From positions 1 to 64,000 of the forward strand of contig JAOARD010000003.1 of NCBI GenBank assembly GCA_025210735.1: a stretch of DNA of 64,000 nucleotides, in the 5' to 3' direction. Every line of letters begins with the position of its first letter. Within the stretch, counting starts at the first letter, position 1. Positions 18,282 through 27,598 of the stretch are shown here, in pieces. The stretch is from Bacteroidales bacterium (GTDB lineage Bacteria; Bacteroidota; Bacteroidia; Bacteroidales; UBA6680). Under the pieces are notes generated by a model. That model was not told the DNA's origin. It saw only the letters and a program-made list of their open reading frames with translations, and searched no databases. The translations under genes and the position numbers were made by a program.

Positions 18282-18488
18282 ATGATTACAAAAGATGAAT
18301 TACAGAAGCTAAGAGATGAATTACCTTATGGTTGGACATCCATTATAGCAAAAAAAACAGGCTTTACAAGAGCCTTTGTTTCCCAAGTCTTAAGAAACAA
18401 ATCATTTAACGCCAAAGTAATAAATGAAGCTATCAAGCTACGTGACGAGACAAGAGAAGAACTTAACAACATCAAAAACAATCTGTAA
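18282..18488 (+). CDS. Small cro-like HTH protein
   Basis: 68 residues forming one HTH domain: LPYGWTSIIAKKTGFTRAFVSQVLRNKSFN with the recognition helix near 30-40. It is the first rightward gene after the operators and overlaps the next gene by one base (TAATG). Position and size fit a Cro-type switch protein. Confidence 0.75.
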   Translation: MITKDELQKLRDELPYGWTSIIAKKTGFTRAFVSQVLRNKSFNAKVINEAIKLRDETREELNNIKNNL

Positions 18489-19036
18489 TGAACGTAATCA
18501 TCCCCCCATACCTAGAACAGTTCGCTATAGAATTATATGTACACGATAATGATGTTAAAGCACTGTATAATGGAAAAACAATGTATTTTAACGAACTACC
18601 CGTTTGGGCTATTGATATAATTACAAAAGCATTGCGAGATGACACAAGAGCCAATCTTATGTTATCCGCAATGCACAATACCGAGAACAAAGACACTCTG
18701 TTAAAAGAGTTTATCAAGTGTAGATTCGGACAATTCAACTATACACCAGATTTAACTGAGGATGGATTCATGGAGCCTGATCCTCCAATATGTTCAAAAA
18801 TTCTGTCTGGTTGTCCTGGATTTGGAATAATATGTAAAGTACCAGGAAACTTAACCAGAAAGGAGTATGTAATTGTTCAGAATGTGGTATCAGGATTAAA
18901 TGATGCTGAAATAGCTGATAAACTTAAGAATAGCATTGCAACAATACGTACCCATATGGGCAGAATATTCAAAAAACTTAATACATACAACAGAGCCGAA
19001 TTACTAAAATTCGCTTCTGACAACAATATAAAATAA
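18488..19036 (+). CDS. Phage early protein with LuxR-type C-terminal HTH
   Basis: 182 residues. The C-terminal 55 residues match the LuxR/GerE HTH: LTRKEYVIVQNVVSGLNDAEIADKLKNS, then TIRTHMGRIFKKLNTYNRAEL. The first 120 residues are unrecognised and contain a Cys (PPICSKILSGCPGFGIICK). It is coupled to the cro-like gene. LuxR-type activators are rare in phages; it is one candidate for the factor acting on the TGTCCTTTA late promoters. Confidence 0.7.
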   Translation: MNVIIPPYLEQFAIELYVHDNDVKALYNGKTMYFNELPVWAIDIITKALRDDTRANLMLSAMHNTENKDTLLKEFIKCRFGQFNYTPDLTEDGFMEPDPPICSKILSGCPGFGIICKVPGNLTRKEYVIVQNVVSGLNDAEIADKLKNSIATIRTHMGRIFKKLNTYNRAELLKFASDNNIK

Positions 19037-19072
19037 GCGTTCCCCAACGCCTTAAGTAAATAAAATTAGACC

Positions 19073-19291
19073 ATGTGCAAGAAAAGTAATCACTCTGTCT
19101 ATATAGACAGAGCAGATAGTGAATATAGTATTCACTGTTTAGATAAGAGCGATCTCACACTCTTATTCACAGCTTTTTCAGAGCTTCAGAACCGTGCTTT
19201 TTACAGCAAAGAACAGAAGCTGTCAGAACCAGAAAACAAAAGAGTAAAGAAACTTAAAGCCATTATAGAAAATGAGATACTTAAGCATTGA
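19073..19291 (+). CDS. Small hypothetical phage protein
   Basis: 72 residues, no recognised domain; charged C-terminal helix (about 45-70). It overlaps the next gene by 20 bases and starts 36 bases after the LuxR-type gene, consistent with the early operon. Confidence 0.6.
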   Translation: MCKKSNHSVYIDRADSEYSIHCLDKSDLTLLFTAFSELQNRAFYSKEQKLSEPENKRVKKLKAIIENEILKH

Positions 19292-19850
19292 TATTGAGAC
19301 TACTTCAACGGATACAGAGTCAGCAAAAATCATACAATTTGGTTGTGTTTTGGAAGATACAACAAAAAATATACCTGTAACTGAACTTCCGAGTTTAGAG
19401 GTGATAATTAATCAACCATACAAAGGTGATCCGGTTGCACTTGATATGAACCAGGCTATATTTAACAGGATGCCTGCAGAAGGTATATCACAAGGAATAT
19501 TCCTGAGAATCTTCACTGAGTTCTTAAAGAAAAATGATTTTACAATAAAAGATGGTAGGTATGAGGTTATATGTGCAGGAAAGAACTTTGGCTCTTTTGA
19601 TATGCAGATCCTAAACAATATTCCCGGATTCAAAACCAAGTTCAGACTTAAAAGCAGGATACTAGACCCTGCAATACTTTACGTAGATAAAAACGATACA
19701 GATCTGCCTGACCTGTTAACATGCCTACAGCGCGCCGGAATAGATAAAATAGTTGAGCACACGGCAAAAGCTGATGCCAGAGATGTGATTTCTCTGATCC
19801 GGAAGAGTGGAATTTTTACCAGAAAAAACTGTAACTGTGTAACTCTGTAA
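19272..19850 (+). CDS. DnaQ-like 3'-5' exonuclease
   Basis: 192 residues of the DEDD superfamily. Exo I is SIDIETTSTD (Asp7, Glu9); an Exo II-like Asp lies in GKNFGSFDMQIL (about 108-119); an Exo III-like region is HTAKADARDVISLI (about 166-180). It may proofread or process DNA ends in phage replication. It lies 11 bases before the primase-helicase gene. Confidence 0.8.
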   Translation: MRYLSIDIETTSTDTESAKIIQFGCVLEDTTKNIPVTELPSLEVIINQPYKGDPVALDMNQAIFNRMPAEGISQGIFLRIFTEFLKKNDFTIKDGRYEVICAGKNFGSFDMQILNNIPGFKTKFRLKSRILDPAILYVDKNDTDLPDLLTCLQRAGIDKIVEHTAKADARDVISLIRKSGIFTRKNCNCVTL

Positions 19851-19861
19851 TTTAAATCTTT

Positions 19862-22672
19862 ATGTATATAGAGCAAAAAGATATTTTGTCCGCTACAAAT
19901 GGTGGGCTTGACATTATTCTACACTACTATCCACAAGCTCAAAAAGCTCTTGAAACCTTCAGAAAAGAGTTCAAGATACGTGACAATGAAAAAACTGCAT
20001 CGGCACGCATAAAACAGCTAAAGGATGGTAATTGGGTTGTGACAGATTTTGGAGACGAGCAGAAGCCTCGTAACGGAATTCTGGTGTGTATGAAGGAGGA
20101 AGGAATAGAGTTTAAAGATGCTCTTAAATTACTTGCTGAAAGATATGGTATTAATGGTGTTAAGAGTACAATAAACAGAGCTGAATTTGAGAAAAGGCCG
20201 GCTACGCCTGAAGAGAAAGAAGGATCTTACTCTTTTGAACTTAAAGAAGAGATCCCTAAACATGAATTTGATGTATTAGGACCATTTGTAACCAAAGCTG
20301 TAACTGATAAGTTTAATATATACTCTGTTGTGAGTTTTACTCAGATAAAAAACAGAGAAGCTCTTATTACCAGATCAACCGATACATATCCAATATTCAT
20401 GGTTGATCATGGAGATTGGAAAAAGATATTACAGCCACTTAATCCGGACAAACAGTTCCGTTTCCGGTATTTTGGAGAAAAGCCAAAAGAGTATATAAAC
20501 GGACTTGATCAATTAATAGCTGCAAACAACAAGTTTGAGCAAAAACAGCTTGATGATCCTATAAGAAAAGAGGGCGACAAAATAAATAAGTTACCTGAAG
20601 TAATTTTATGTTCTGGAGATAGAGATGCCTGGAATGTTGCAGGCATGGGATATAATGTAATTTGGTTGAATTCAGAATCGGCTAAACTTACAGGATCTGA
20701 CTACAAAAAAATTATGAGCTGTGCTGAAGAGTTTTATAACCTCCCAGATATTGACTCTACAGGTGTACGTCAGGCTATAAGATTAGGATTACAATATCTG
20801 GACATAAAAACTATCTGGTTACCTGAAGAACTCAGAAAGTATAAAGATCATAGAGGTAACCCCAGAAAAGATCTAAGAGATTTTATTGAGGTAAATCCTA
20901 AGAATAGTAAAAAACGTTTTCGTGAGTTGCTAAACGCAGCTGTTCCATGCCGATTTTGGGATGAAAAAGTTTCTGATAAAGGTATTAAGTATGAATTTAA
21001 TAGTATTCAGGCATTATATTTTCTGAAGTGTAATGGATTTTATAAGTATAAAACTCCGGCATCACAAACAGGCAGAATATTTATTCATATAAGCAACAAT
21101 ATTGTAACAGAGGTAAGAGCAGAGGAGATATGTGACTTTGTTAATAATTTTCTTGAGAAACGATACTATCCGGTTGCACTCCGAAATGTGATTATGAACA
21201 CCAATAAGCTTGAACAGAACCTGTCAAGGTTAAAGCCTATTGAGCTTGATTTTGAAGACTCAGATATGTTATCACAATATATCTTCTTTAAAAACAAAAC
21301 TATCAAAATCACCGGAAACGAGATAAAGGATCTCAAGCCGGATTCAGTAAACAAATTTACCTGGGACGATGAGGTATTGGATCACAAGTTTGAAAGAATT
21401 AACAAAGCTTTTACAGTTAAGTACAGTAAAGATCTTGACGAATTTGATATAGATATACATCATAAAGATTCGCTATTCTTCAGATATCTTATTAATACCT
21501 CCAGAGTACACTGGAGAGATGAACTTGAAACAAATCTTCCTATTGAAAAGAGAGAGAGTTATCACAAAGAGTATCATTATGAGATAGCCGGACCAAACCT
21601 TACAAACGAGCAACAGAAAGAACAGAAGCAGCACCTGATTAATAAGATATTCTCTATAGGATATCTATTACACAGATATAAAGATCCTGCGCGCCCCTGG
21701 TGTGTATTTGCTATGGATAATAAAATAAGTGAGAACGATGAGAGTAACGGAAGATCCGGAAAGAGTATCTGTTATAAATCTGTCCGTAAATTTATGAAGT
21801 CTGTAACGCTTTCCGGAAAAAACCCTAAGCTTACAGAGAACTCACATATTTACGAAAGAGTAACTGAACATACCGATTATGTGTTGGTAGACGATGCTGA
21901 TCAGTATCTCAACTTCAAATTCTTTTTTGATGTATTGACGGGCGAAATGATTGTAAACCCTAAGAATAATAAGAGTTTTGAGATTCAATTCCCTGATGTT
22001 CCAAAGTTTGCTATAACATCAAACTATACTCCAAGAAACATCGACAGTTCTACAGAGGGTAGGCTGCTATATACTGTATTCAGTGATTATTATCATATGA
22101 AGAGTATGCATAATGATTATCTGGAGACAAGAACAGTACGCGATGATATTGGCAAAAACCTATTCTTTGAAGATTATACAGATAAAGAGTGGAATGCCGA
22201 TTATAACTTCTATCTGGAGTGCATTAATTTCTATTTATCAATACCAAGTCCTCTTAAAATTGAGCCACCACTGGCCAATGTAGTTCTAAGAAACTTACGT
22301 ACTGAAATGACAGAGCACTTCAAGAACTGGGCAGATGTATACTTCTCCAGAGAAAAAGAGGATAGCAACCTTGATACGTTTGTGGATAGAGATGACGCTT
22401 TCAAAAACTTTGAAGCTGTGAGTAATACAAGAGGATGGACTACTAATAGAATTACAAAATCTCTCCGTGCCTGGGCAAAGTTTACCGATTATGTAATAGA
22501 ACTAAACCCGGAATGCTTTAAAAACAAACAAGGTAGGATCATCAGAAAATCAAGATCTAAAAACATGTCCGTAGAGATGATATACATACAGACAAAACCA
22601 ATTGAAGAGACTCAAATGACAGATAACAATAACTATAAACCAGTAACCGATGTTAAACCATTTTCTCAGTAA
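19862..22672 (+). CDS. Primase-helicase (superfamily 3 helicase)
   Basis: 936 residues. The N-terminal part (about 1-110) resembles a CHC2-like primase start; a Toprim-like region follows (about 240-330, EVILCSGDRDAWNVAG). The C-terminal third is an SF3 helicase with Walker A GRSGKS (630-635), YVLVDDADQYL as the acidic motif and FAITSNYTP as the SF3 motif C. It would open and prime the phage origin. Overlaps the next gene by 23 bases. Confidence 0.82.
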   Translation: MYIEQKDILSATNGGLDIILHYYPQAQKALETFRKEFKIRDNEKTASARIKQLKDGNWVVTDFGDEQKPRNGILVCMKEEGIEFKDALKLLAERYGINGVKSTINRAEFEKRPATPEEKEGSYSFELKEEIPKHEFDVLGPFVTKAVTDKFNIYSVVSFTQIKNREALITRSTDTYPIFMVDHGDWKKILQPLNPDKQFRFRYFGEKPKEYINGLDQLIAANNKFEQKQLDDPIRKEGDKINKLPEVILCSGDRDAWNVAGMGYNVIWLNSESAKLTGSDYKKIMSCAEEFYNLPDIDSTGVRQAIRLGLQYLDIKTIWLPEELRKYKDHRGNPRKDLRDFIEVNPKNSKKRFRELLNAAVPCRFWDEKVSDKGIKYEFNSIQALYFLKCNGFYKYKTPASQTGRIFIHISNNIVTEVRAEEICDFVNNFLEKRYYPVALRNVIMNTNKLEQNLSRLKPIELDFEDSDMLSQYIFFKNKTIKITGNEIKDLKPDSVNKFTWDDEVLDHKFERINKAFTVKYSKDLDEFDIDIHHKDSLFFRYLINTSRVHWRDELETNLPIEKRESYHKEYHYEIAGPNLTNEQQKEQKQHLINKIFSIGYLLHRYKDPARPWCVFAMDNKISENDESNGRSGKSICYKSVRKFMKSVTLSGKNPKLTENSHIYERVTEHTDYVLVDDADQYLNFKFFFDVLTGEMIVNPKNNKSFEIQFPDVPKFAITSNYTPRNIDSSTEGRLLYTVFSDYYHMKSMHNDYLETRTVRDDIGKNLFFEDYTDKEWNADYNFYLECINFYLSIPSPLKIEPPLANVVLRNLRTEMTEHFKNWADVYFSREKEDSNLDTFVDRDDAFKNFEAVSNTRGWTTNRITKSLRAWAKFTDYVIELNPECFKNKQGRIIRKSRSKNMSVEMIYIQTKPIEETQMTDNNNYKPVTDVKPFSQ

Positions 22673-22940
22673 AAGATTAAAACCTTTTGCTAAACCGGAA
22701 ACAGATATAGTAGAATATCTTGATAGGGTCTATTTGTTCCTAGATAAACTTGAGCCCGGATCTATGGCGACTGTATCAAAACTGGCAGATGCCGAATCAG
22801 CAGATTTATTCATAGAGTGTGTAAAGCTGTTTATTGAGGAAATAGGTCAGAACATATCATTTACAGATAATACATTTTCCCGATTCATAAAGGGAGAAGA
22901 AATTGATTATAACCTTTTTAAAACGAAGAAATATGATTGA
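22650..22940 (+). CDS. Hypothetical phage early protein
   Basis: 96 residues, helical and acidic, without recognised domain. It overlaps the helicase end by 23 bases and the next gene by eight, so it belongs to the replication operon. Confidence 0.6.
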   Translation: MLNHFLSKRLKPFAKPETDIVEYLDRVYLFLDKLEPGSMATVSKLADAESADLFIECVKLFIEEIGQNISFTDNTFSRFIKGEEIDYNLFKTKKYD

Positions 22941-23103
22941 AGAAACAACCTATTTACAAAGCGACCTACAGAGTGGAAAATGTAGGTGTTGCAGCGAAGA
23001 GTCACACGAGATCCTGATCGGTGATGGAAGATGCATTGATTGCATTGAAGAAAATAAATTTTTTGAAATGACAATGAAAGGGGCATATAATGAAAAAATA
23101 TAA
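22933..23103 (+). CDS. Small zinc-ribbon-like protein
   Basis: 56 residues from ATG 22933; an upstream in-frame ATG at 22903 would add ten residues inside the previous gene. Two Cys pairs, CRCC (about 18-21) and CIDC (about 36-39), suggest a zinc finger. It overlaps the following gene by 14 bases. Confidence 0.6.
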   Translation: MIEETTYLQSDLQSGKCRCCSEESHEILIGDGRCIDCIEENKFFEMTMKGAYNEKI

Positions 23104-23437
23104 AATAGAAGTGACCAGAACTGATGAGTACGAAATAACAATTGATGAAAATATCTGGAACGAAGAAGAGCTTAAAAAGTGGAGTTCTGTCTTTAGCGAA
23201 GTAGAGGCCCCAGAAGACTTGGCATGTACTCTTGCTTTAGATACAGCAATTCAAGGCAGCTTGGAATTTATAGAAGGATTCGGAAGAGTGAAAACTCTAA
23301 GTGATGGCAGTGTACGGCCTCACTTTGAAGGATTCAAAGAAGTTCCTGAAGAGAAATATACAGAAGGGATAACCCTTGAGATAATTTCTGAAGGAGAACA
23401 GAGAGAAACAGAGGTTACTGAGTTAGAGGAACCATAA
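23090..23437 (+). CDS. Hypothetical acidic phage protein
   Basis: 115 residues, strongly acidic, starting with a beta-rich stretch KYKIEVTRTDEYEITID. No family recognised. Overlaps the zinc-ribbon gene. Confidence 0.6.
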   Translation: MKKYKIEVTRTDEYEITIDENIWNEEELKKWSSVFSEVEAPEDLACTLALDTAIQGSLEFIEGFGRVKTLSDGSVRPHFEGFKEVPEEKYTEGITLEIISEGEQRETEVTELEEP

Positions 23438-23519
23438 ATATGTTACAAAACCGGAAAGCCTTGTTTGTACGACTACAAAGGCTTATGTAAAGATAGTTAT
23501 TAACAAAACGTATACTGAG

Positions 23520-23738
23520 ATGAAAAGGACTATCCAAATAGATATAAAGGGTTTTAATAAAGAGAATAACGACATAGTTGAGTTCAACTTGATTATAGCT
23601 GGAAGATCCTGTAGGTGTTACATGCATGAATCAAACTATCAAGCATTAATGTATGATGGTGTATTTGTCAGGGATGGAAAATCTTATGATTCAGCGGGTG
23701 TTTTAAATACCACAAGAGTTTTTGAAGAAAAAGTATAA
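23520..23738 (+). CDS. Small hypothetical phage protein
   Basis: 72 residues with beta-strand pattern and a CRCYMH stretch near the middle. It lies two bases before the next gene. No family recognised. Confidence 0.55.
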   Translation: MKRTIQIDIKGFNKENNDIVEFNLIIAGRSCRCYMHESNYQALMYDGVFVRDGKSYDSAGVLNTTRVFEEKV

Positions 23739-23740
23739 AC

Positions 23741-23935
23741 ATGAGCACTAAAGGAGTTTTAACCAGACTACAAGAGCTTAAAAGACTTGCAGAGATGAAA
23801 GATGCAGATCTTCATAAAACATATGAGAAGATCTCATCAGAAAAACAAAAGAGTTACAATCAAAATATCTTCCTGAAGATGGAAGAGTACATTAATAATC
23901 TTGACAACACTGGTAGTGTCCGCTATTCTGTGTAA
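23741..23935 (+). pseudogene. Small phage gene interrupted by the IS element
   Basis: The frame now reads 64 residues, but the last seven or so (from codon 58 on) come from the IS end. Removing 23912-25310 and one copy of ACAACACT joins Asp-Asn-Thr directly to ATAAACTCACTTGAAGC at 25319 in frame, followed by a stop at 25358-25360. The original product was a 70-residue helical protein ending LEAFIAERDK. The lesion only swaps the last 13 residues, so partial function is possible. Confidence 0.75.
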
Positions 23936-25310
23936 ATGGAATTTTTAAAATAATGATGATAATGATTGGCTGTTGAATTTGTTGTTAACTTTTAGAGCTT
24001 TGCTCGTTAAGAAAGTTATCAATAATTTCAATAGCCTTTTCAGTTACCTCTTCATCCTGTCTCCAAATATAGCTATAAACTGACCATATACAATCCCCCA
24101 TTTTCGAATGGGCATTGTCCATTTTTTAGTTACCTCAATTATAGCCAGATATACTGATTTTTTTACAGCATCATCTGTAGGGAAACTCATTTTGTTTTTT
24201 GTATACTTTCTAATTTTACCATTAAGATTTTCTATGAGATTTGTTGTGTATATTATTTTTCTAATTTCTAATGGGAATTCAAAAAACACAGTAAGTTCTG
24301 TCCAATTTTCTCTCCAACTATCTATGGCATACTGATAACGCTCACCCCACTTCTCCTCAAATCTATCTAATGCATGCAATCCTGCTTCCTGATTGGGTGC
24401 TGTATATATTTCTCTCATATCTGCTGTAAAAGCCTTTCGATCTTTATATGATACGAATCTGCAGGAATTACGTATTTGATGAACAACACATATTTGTGTT
24501 CTTGATTCTGGAAAAACACTGTTTATTGTTGATGTAAAACCATTAAGATTATCAGTGCATGTTATTAATATATCCTTAACTCCTCTTGCTTGTAAATCCG
24601 TCAACACAGACATCCAAAACGATGAACTCTCTGTCTTTCCCAACCACAGACCTAAAACTTCCTTATATCCTGATGTATTTAATCCTACAGCTATATAGAT
24701 CGCTTTATTTACAACACGACTATTATCTCTTACCTTAAAAACAATTGCATCCATCCACACTATTGGATAAACCTCTTCTAAAGGCCTGTTTTGCCATTCT
24801 ATGGCATCTTGTTTAACTCTGTCTGTGATTGTTGAAATTGCTGTTGTTGAGATATTAATATCATATATCTCTATTAGTTGCTGTTCAATATCAGACACTG
24901 TCATGCCTTTAGCATACAAGGATATTATCAATGTTTCAATTCCTGGTCGGTTCTTTTTGCGCTTGGGTATTATTTGGGGTTCAAAAGTACCATTACGATC
25001 ACGAGGAACATTGATATCTATTTCTCCAAATTCACTATTCAACTTCTTATTACTATAACCATTACGGCTATTTCCTGATAGATCGCCTTTCTTATCATTT
25101 TTGATATAACCAAGATGATGATCCATCTCTCCTTTAAGGATCTGTTCCATTCCTCTATTGAAGACGCTCTTTAAGAATCTATCTAATTCTTCTCCTGTTT
25201 TAAATTGATCTAAAAAATCTGACTCTAATAATTCTTCTTTACTTATCATGTTACAAATATAAATAGGTTAATTCTTTTTAACCCATTTACACAGTTTCGG
25301 GGACAGTGTC
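23912..25310 (-). mobile_element. IS256-family insertion sequence, 1399 bp
   Basis: The ends form an imperfect 28-bp inverted repeat: GGTAGTGTCCGCTATTCTG at the left and, in reverse complement, GACACTGTCCCCGAAACTG at the right, both continuing TGTAAATGG. The 8-bp ACAACACT at 23904-23911 and 25311-25318 is the target-site duplication. One transposase gene fills it. Confidence 0.92.
24044..25249 (-). CDS. IS256-family (Mutator-type) transposase
   Basis: 401 residues, full length. DDE residues: Asp167 in VWMDAIVF, Asp233 in ITCTDNLNG, Glu340 in [14 protein letters not shown]. The [13 protein letters not shown] motif is typical of the family. A TATATTTG box on the reverse strand (25254-25261) lies five bases before the ATG. 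The gene reads against the phage early operon. Confidence 0.95.
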   Translation of the reverse strand: MISKEELLESDFLDQFKTGEELDRFLKSVFNRGMEQILKGEMDHHLGYIKNDKKGDLSGNSRNGYSNKKLNSEFGEIDINVPRDRNGTFEPQIIPKRKKNRPGIETLIISLYAKGMTVSDIEQQLIEIYDINISTTAISTITDRVKQDAIEWQNRPLEEVYPIVWMDAIVFKVRDNSRVVNKAIYIAVGLNTSGYKEVLGLWLGKTESSSFWMSVLTDLQARGVKDILITCTDNLNGFTSTINSVFPESRTQICVVHQIRNSCRFVSYKDRKAFTADMREIYTAPNQEAGLHALDRFEEKWGERYQYAIDSWRENWTELTVFFEFPLEIRKIIYTTNLIENLNGKIRKYTKNKMSFPTDDAVKKSVYLAIIEVTKKWTMPIRKWGIVYGQFIAIFGDRMKR

Positions 25311-25462
25311 ACAACACTATAAACTCACTTGAAGCATTTATTGCTGAGAGGGATAAGTAAAGTCATAACATTACTACTAACACAATTAAAAAGAGACATT
25401 TTAATTTAGAATCTTTTATTGTGTTAGTATTTTAGTTTCTGTTGAAATATTTATGTTAATTA

Positions 25463-26302
25463 TTAGTTTATCCATTCGTTATAATCTATGCTTGGCAAAT
25501 AATTTCTCATATTAATTAATGATATTAACATCCCTAAAGGTGTTAGCTCCACCTTATCAAATCGATTATCTTCTATCATCTTAATAACCTTAAATAGATT
25601 TGGTGCATTCTTCTGAATATCTTCTTGAATATCACTTTTACTAGAATTTTTATAAATGCCGGGATAGTCAAGTTTAATTTTATTATAAACATCATTTCTC
25701 CCTATATGAAGATTTGACAATATACCCAATGACTCCATATAACCTATTAGAACCTTATTATTAGCAGGTATACTATGAGTTTCTATTATCTTTTTGTAAA
25801 ATTCCTCTGTTTCTGATATTGACTCACTCACAACCATCCTGATATTGAAAAAAGAAAAAAGAAATGTCAACATATTAATACTTTCTAATGTTAATTTAGG
25901 AATAATCTCTACAGCCTGTTCTGAAATAATGTTTAAAATATCAGTATTACTTTTAAGTAAAGATGTAACCAAAGTTTCAGAAAGTAAATCCAAGTCAATT
26001 TTTTTACCTTTTCTTGCAGCATAGCTAATAGAATTATTTAATATATACTGTGTATTTGGATCTTTAAATTTATTAAAATCAACATCTTCTAATCGCCTTT
26101 TTAATGACTCATCCAAATGCTTTTCATATTCTTTTAAATTCTGTAAAGCCTGCTCTTTAGCTTCTTCCAACAATTTGGGAAAATTTTGTTTAAATAAATC
26201 CAGAACTATATCACGTACATCACTATATGATATACCACAATTTACATTACCATTTATCTGAATACCTGAACTTCCATCAGATATTTTTTGCCTTTGACTC
26301 AT
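25463..26302 (-). CDS. LPO_1073/Vpar_1526-like protein of unknown function
   Basis: 279 residues from the internal ATG at 26302; an upstream in-frame ATG at 26338 overlaps the preceding gene. It opens with QKISDGSSGIQINGNVN, then GISYSDVRDIVLDLFKQNF and a long helical body. This order (short GIQ motif, then GxSYxDV) is like the LPO_1073/Vpar_1526 family, whose function I do not know. It is the last gene of a three-gene reverse operon inside the phage, read opposite to the lytic genes. I infer a lysogen-expressed accessory (conversion or defence) role. Confidence 0.6.
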   Translation of the reverse strand: MSQRQKISDGSSGIQINGNVNCGISYSDVRDIVLDLFKQNFPKLLEEAKEQALQNLKEYEKHLDESLKRRLEDVDFNKFKDPNTQYILNNSISYAARKGKKIDLDLLSETLVTSLLKSNTDILNIISEQAVEIIPKLTLESINMLTFLFSFFNIRMVVSESISETEEFYKKIIETHSIPANNKVLIGYMESLGILSNLHIGRNDVYNKIKLDYPGIYKNSSKSDIQEDIQKNAPNLFKVIKMIEDNRFDKVELTPLGMLISLINMRNYLPSIDYNEWIN

Positions 26303-26306
26303 AATA

Positions 26307-26495
26307 TTAATCTTTTTTAAAAAAATTATTAATATCACCTCCTACTTGTATTCCTGTAGAATTATTATTAATCTTTTGTTTCTGCTTTACATATTTTTTT
26401 CTGCCTCTATTAAAGATAAATCCTAAAACAGAAATACCAATTCCAGAAAAGACCCACTCTTTCTCTTCTATAAAAAATTTAATCACGTCATTCAT
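26307..26495 (-). CDS. Small membrane protein with the same GIQ motif
   Basis: 62 residues: one transmembrane segment (about 13-29, WVFSGIGISVLGFIF), a basic stretch, then QKINNNSTGIQVGGDIN near the C-terminus. The same motif begins the neighbouring protein at 26302, four bases downstream. Start at 26495 is two bases after the stop of the preceding gene. Confidence 0.6.
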   Translation of the reverse strand: MNDVIKFFIEEKEWVFSGIGISVLGFIFNRGRKKYVKQKQKINNNSTGIQVGGDINNFFKKD

Positions 26496-26497
26496 AT

Positions 26498-27124
26498 CTA
26501 TTTATTTTTATTTTTTATCATACTATGCCTTTTGTATTTATTATCAATAATTTCACTCTTCATCCTCTCATCTATAAATTTCTGAGATCTACTATACCAA
26601 AATAGAAAACCTAAAAAAGACAACATAATACCAAAAGTAATCCCTACAGTTTTATATCTATAGAATCTATTAATCTTCTCTTCCATATGAGAAATAATTT
26701 TTTCTTCATACCCCATCTGATTTATATTATTACCTATGCTTTTTAACAATAAACTTGTTTCATCATTTTTAAGCATCTCTATTAATAAATGCTTTATACT
26801 ATCAGACTCCTTCTTATAGGACAAATATTTTTTTTCTATATACTTAATATCATTTGTTACATTAAAAGTGTAATTTAAATTATCTTCATTCGCATTTATT
26901 TCATCTTCAATCATCTCTAATAAAATAAAGTCCTTTCTCATCTTTTTATCCAGATAATTTATTTCATCCTTAATTATAAGTACATTTTTATTATGATCAA
27001 GAATGTACAAATCCAACTTATCAATCATATATTCAGGATAAAAGAAAAAAACCATAGCTATAAATATTCCTGAAATAGCCATAAACTTATATAAGTTATC
27101 AGTCGGTAGGTTTGGTATATTCAT
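26498..27124 (-). CDS. Two-helix membrane protein with coiled-coil middle
   Basis: 208 residues: transmembrane helix near 11-29 (FMAISGIFIAMVFFFYP), an approximately 135-residue coiled-coil segment, a second transmembrane helix near 170-188 (VGITFGIMLSFLGFLFWY) and a basic tail. No family recognised. It heads the three-gene reverse operon. The palindrome ACTTTACAAAAGT, also present at the repressor operator, lies 24 bases before its ATG, suggesting control by the prophage repressor. Confidence 0.6.
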   Translation of the reverse strand: MNIPNLPTDNLYKFMAISGIFIAMVFFFYPEYMIDKLDLYILDHNKNVLIIKDEINYLDKKMRKDFILLEMIEDEINANEDNLNYTFNVTNDIKYIEKKYLSYKKESDSIKHLLIEMLKNDETSLLLKSIGNNINQMGYEEKIISHMEEKINRFYRYKTVGITFGIMLSFLGFLFWYSRSQKFIDERMKSEIIDNKYKRHSMIKNKNK

Positions 27125-27147
27125 ATACTTTACAAATTAATACAACT

Positions 27148-27160
27148 ACTTTACAAAAGT
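27148..27160. promoter_or_regulatory. Second copy of the repressor-region palindrome
   Basis: ACTTTACAAAAGT, identical to 18201-18213. A related ACTTTACAAATTA lies at 27127-27139. Confidence 0.5.
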
Positions 27161-27598
27161 AACCTTTTCATGTTTATTTACTATACTCTTCCCTTATTAC
27201 TTAAGCGGCATTTTTTCCAGAGGCTCTCCTCTCCTTTTACCTCTCCTCTTTTACCTACTAAAAAAGTGTATTTCTGTAACCAACTCCAAAACCTTTTAAA
27301 AAAGAGTAATTTATAAAGGTTACACTTTTGTTACATTTTTTTTAAGGTTACACTTTAAAATGTAACTAGTATAACTCTAATACACAGTTACATTTTCCTA
27401 AATGATCAGTTACAAAATAAAAAAATATAGTGTATTTAGTTTATAAGGCTATAAAACAAGTATTTAACCACAACAAAATACATGGTTACACTTTTACACT
27501 TTTTTCGTGTAGAAACTACAGATACAGAGAACACATTTGGTAGATAAATAAAACGTTTATAAATTAGACGTTATATTTTTACACCAAACTATATCAAT
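27161..27598. repeat. Gene-free region with GTTACA repeats
   Basis: Between the divergent accessory genes no ORF is seen. From 27319 to 27495 the motif GTTACA(C/T)TTTT recurs: 27319, 27330, 27347 (here as the palindrome GTTACACTTTAAAATGTAAC), 27387, 27409 (GTTACAAAA) and 27485. It could be a regulator-binding cluster or an iteron-like origin. Confidence 0.6.
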
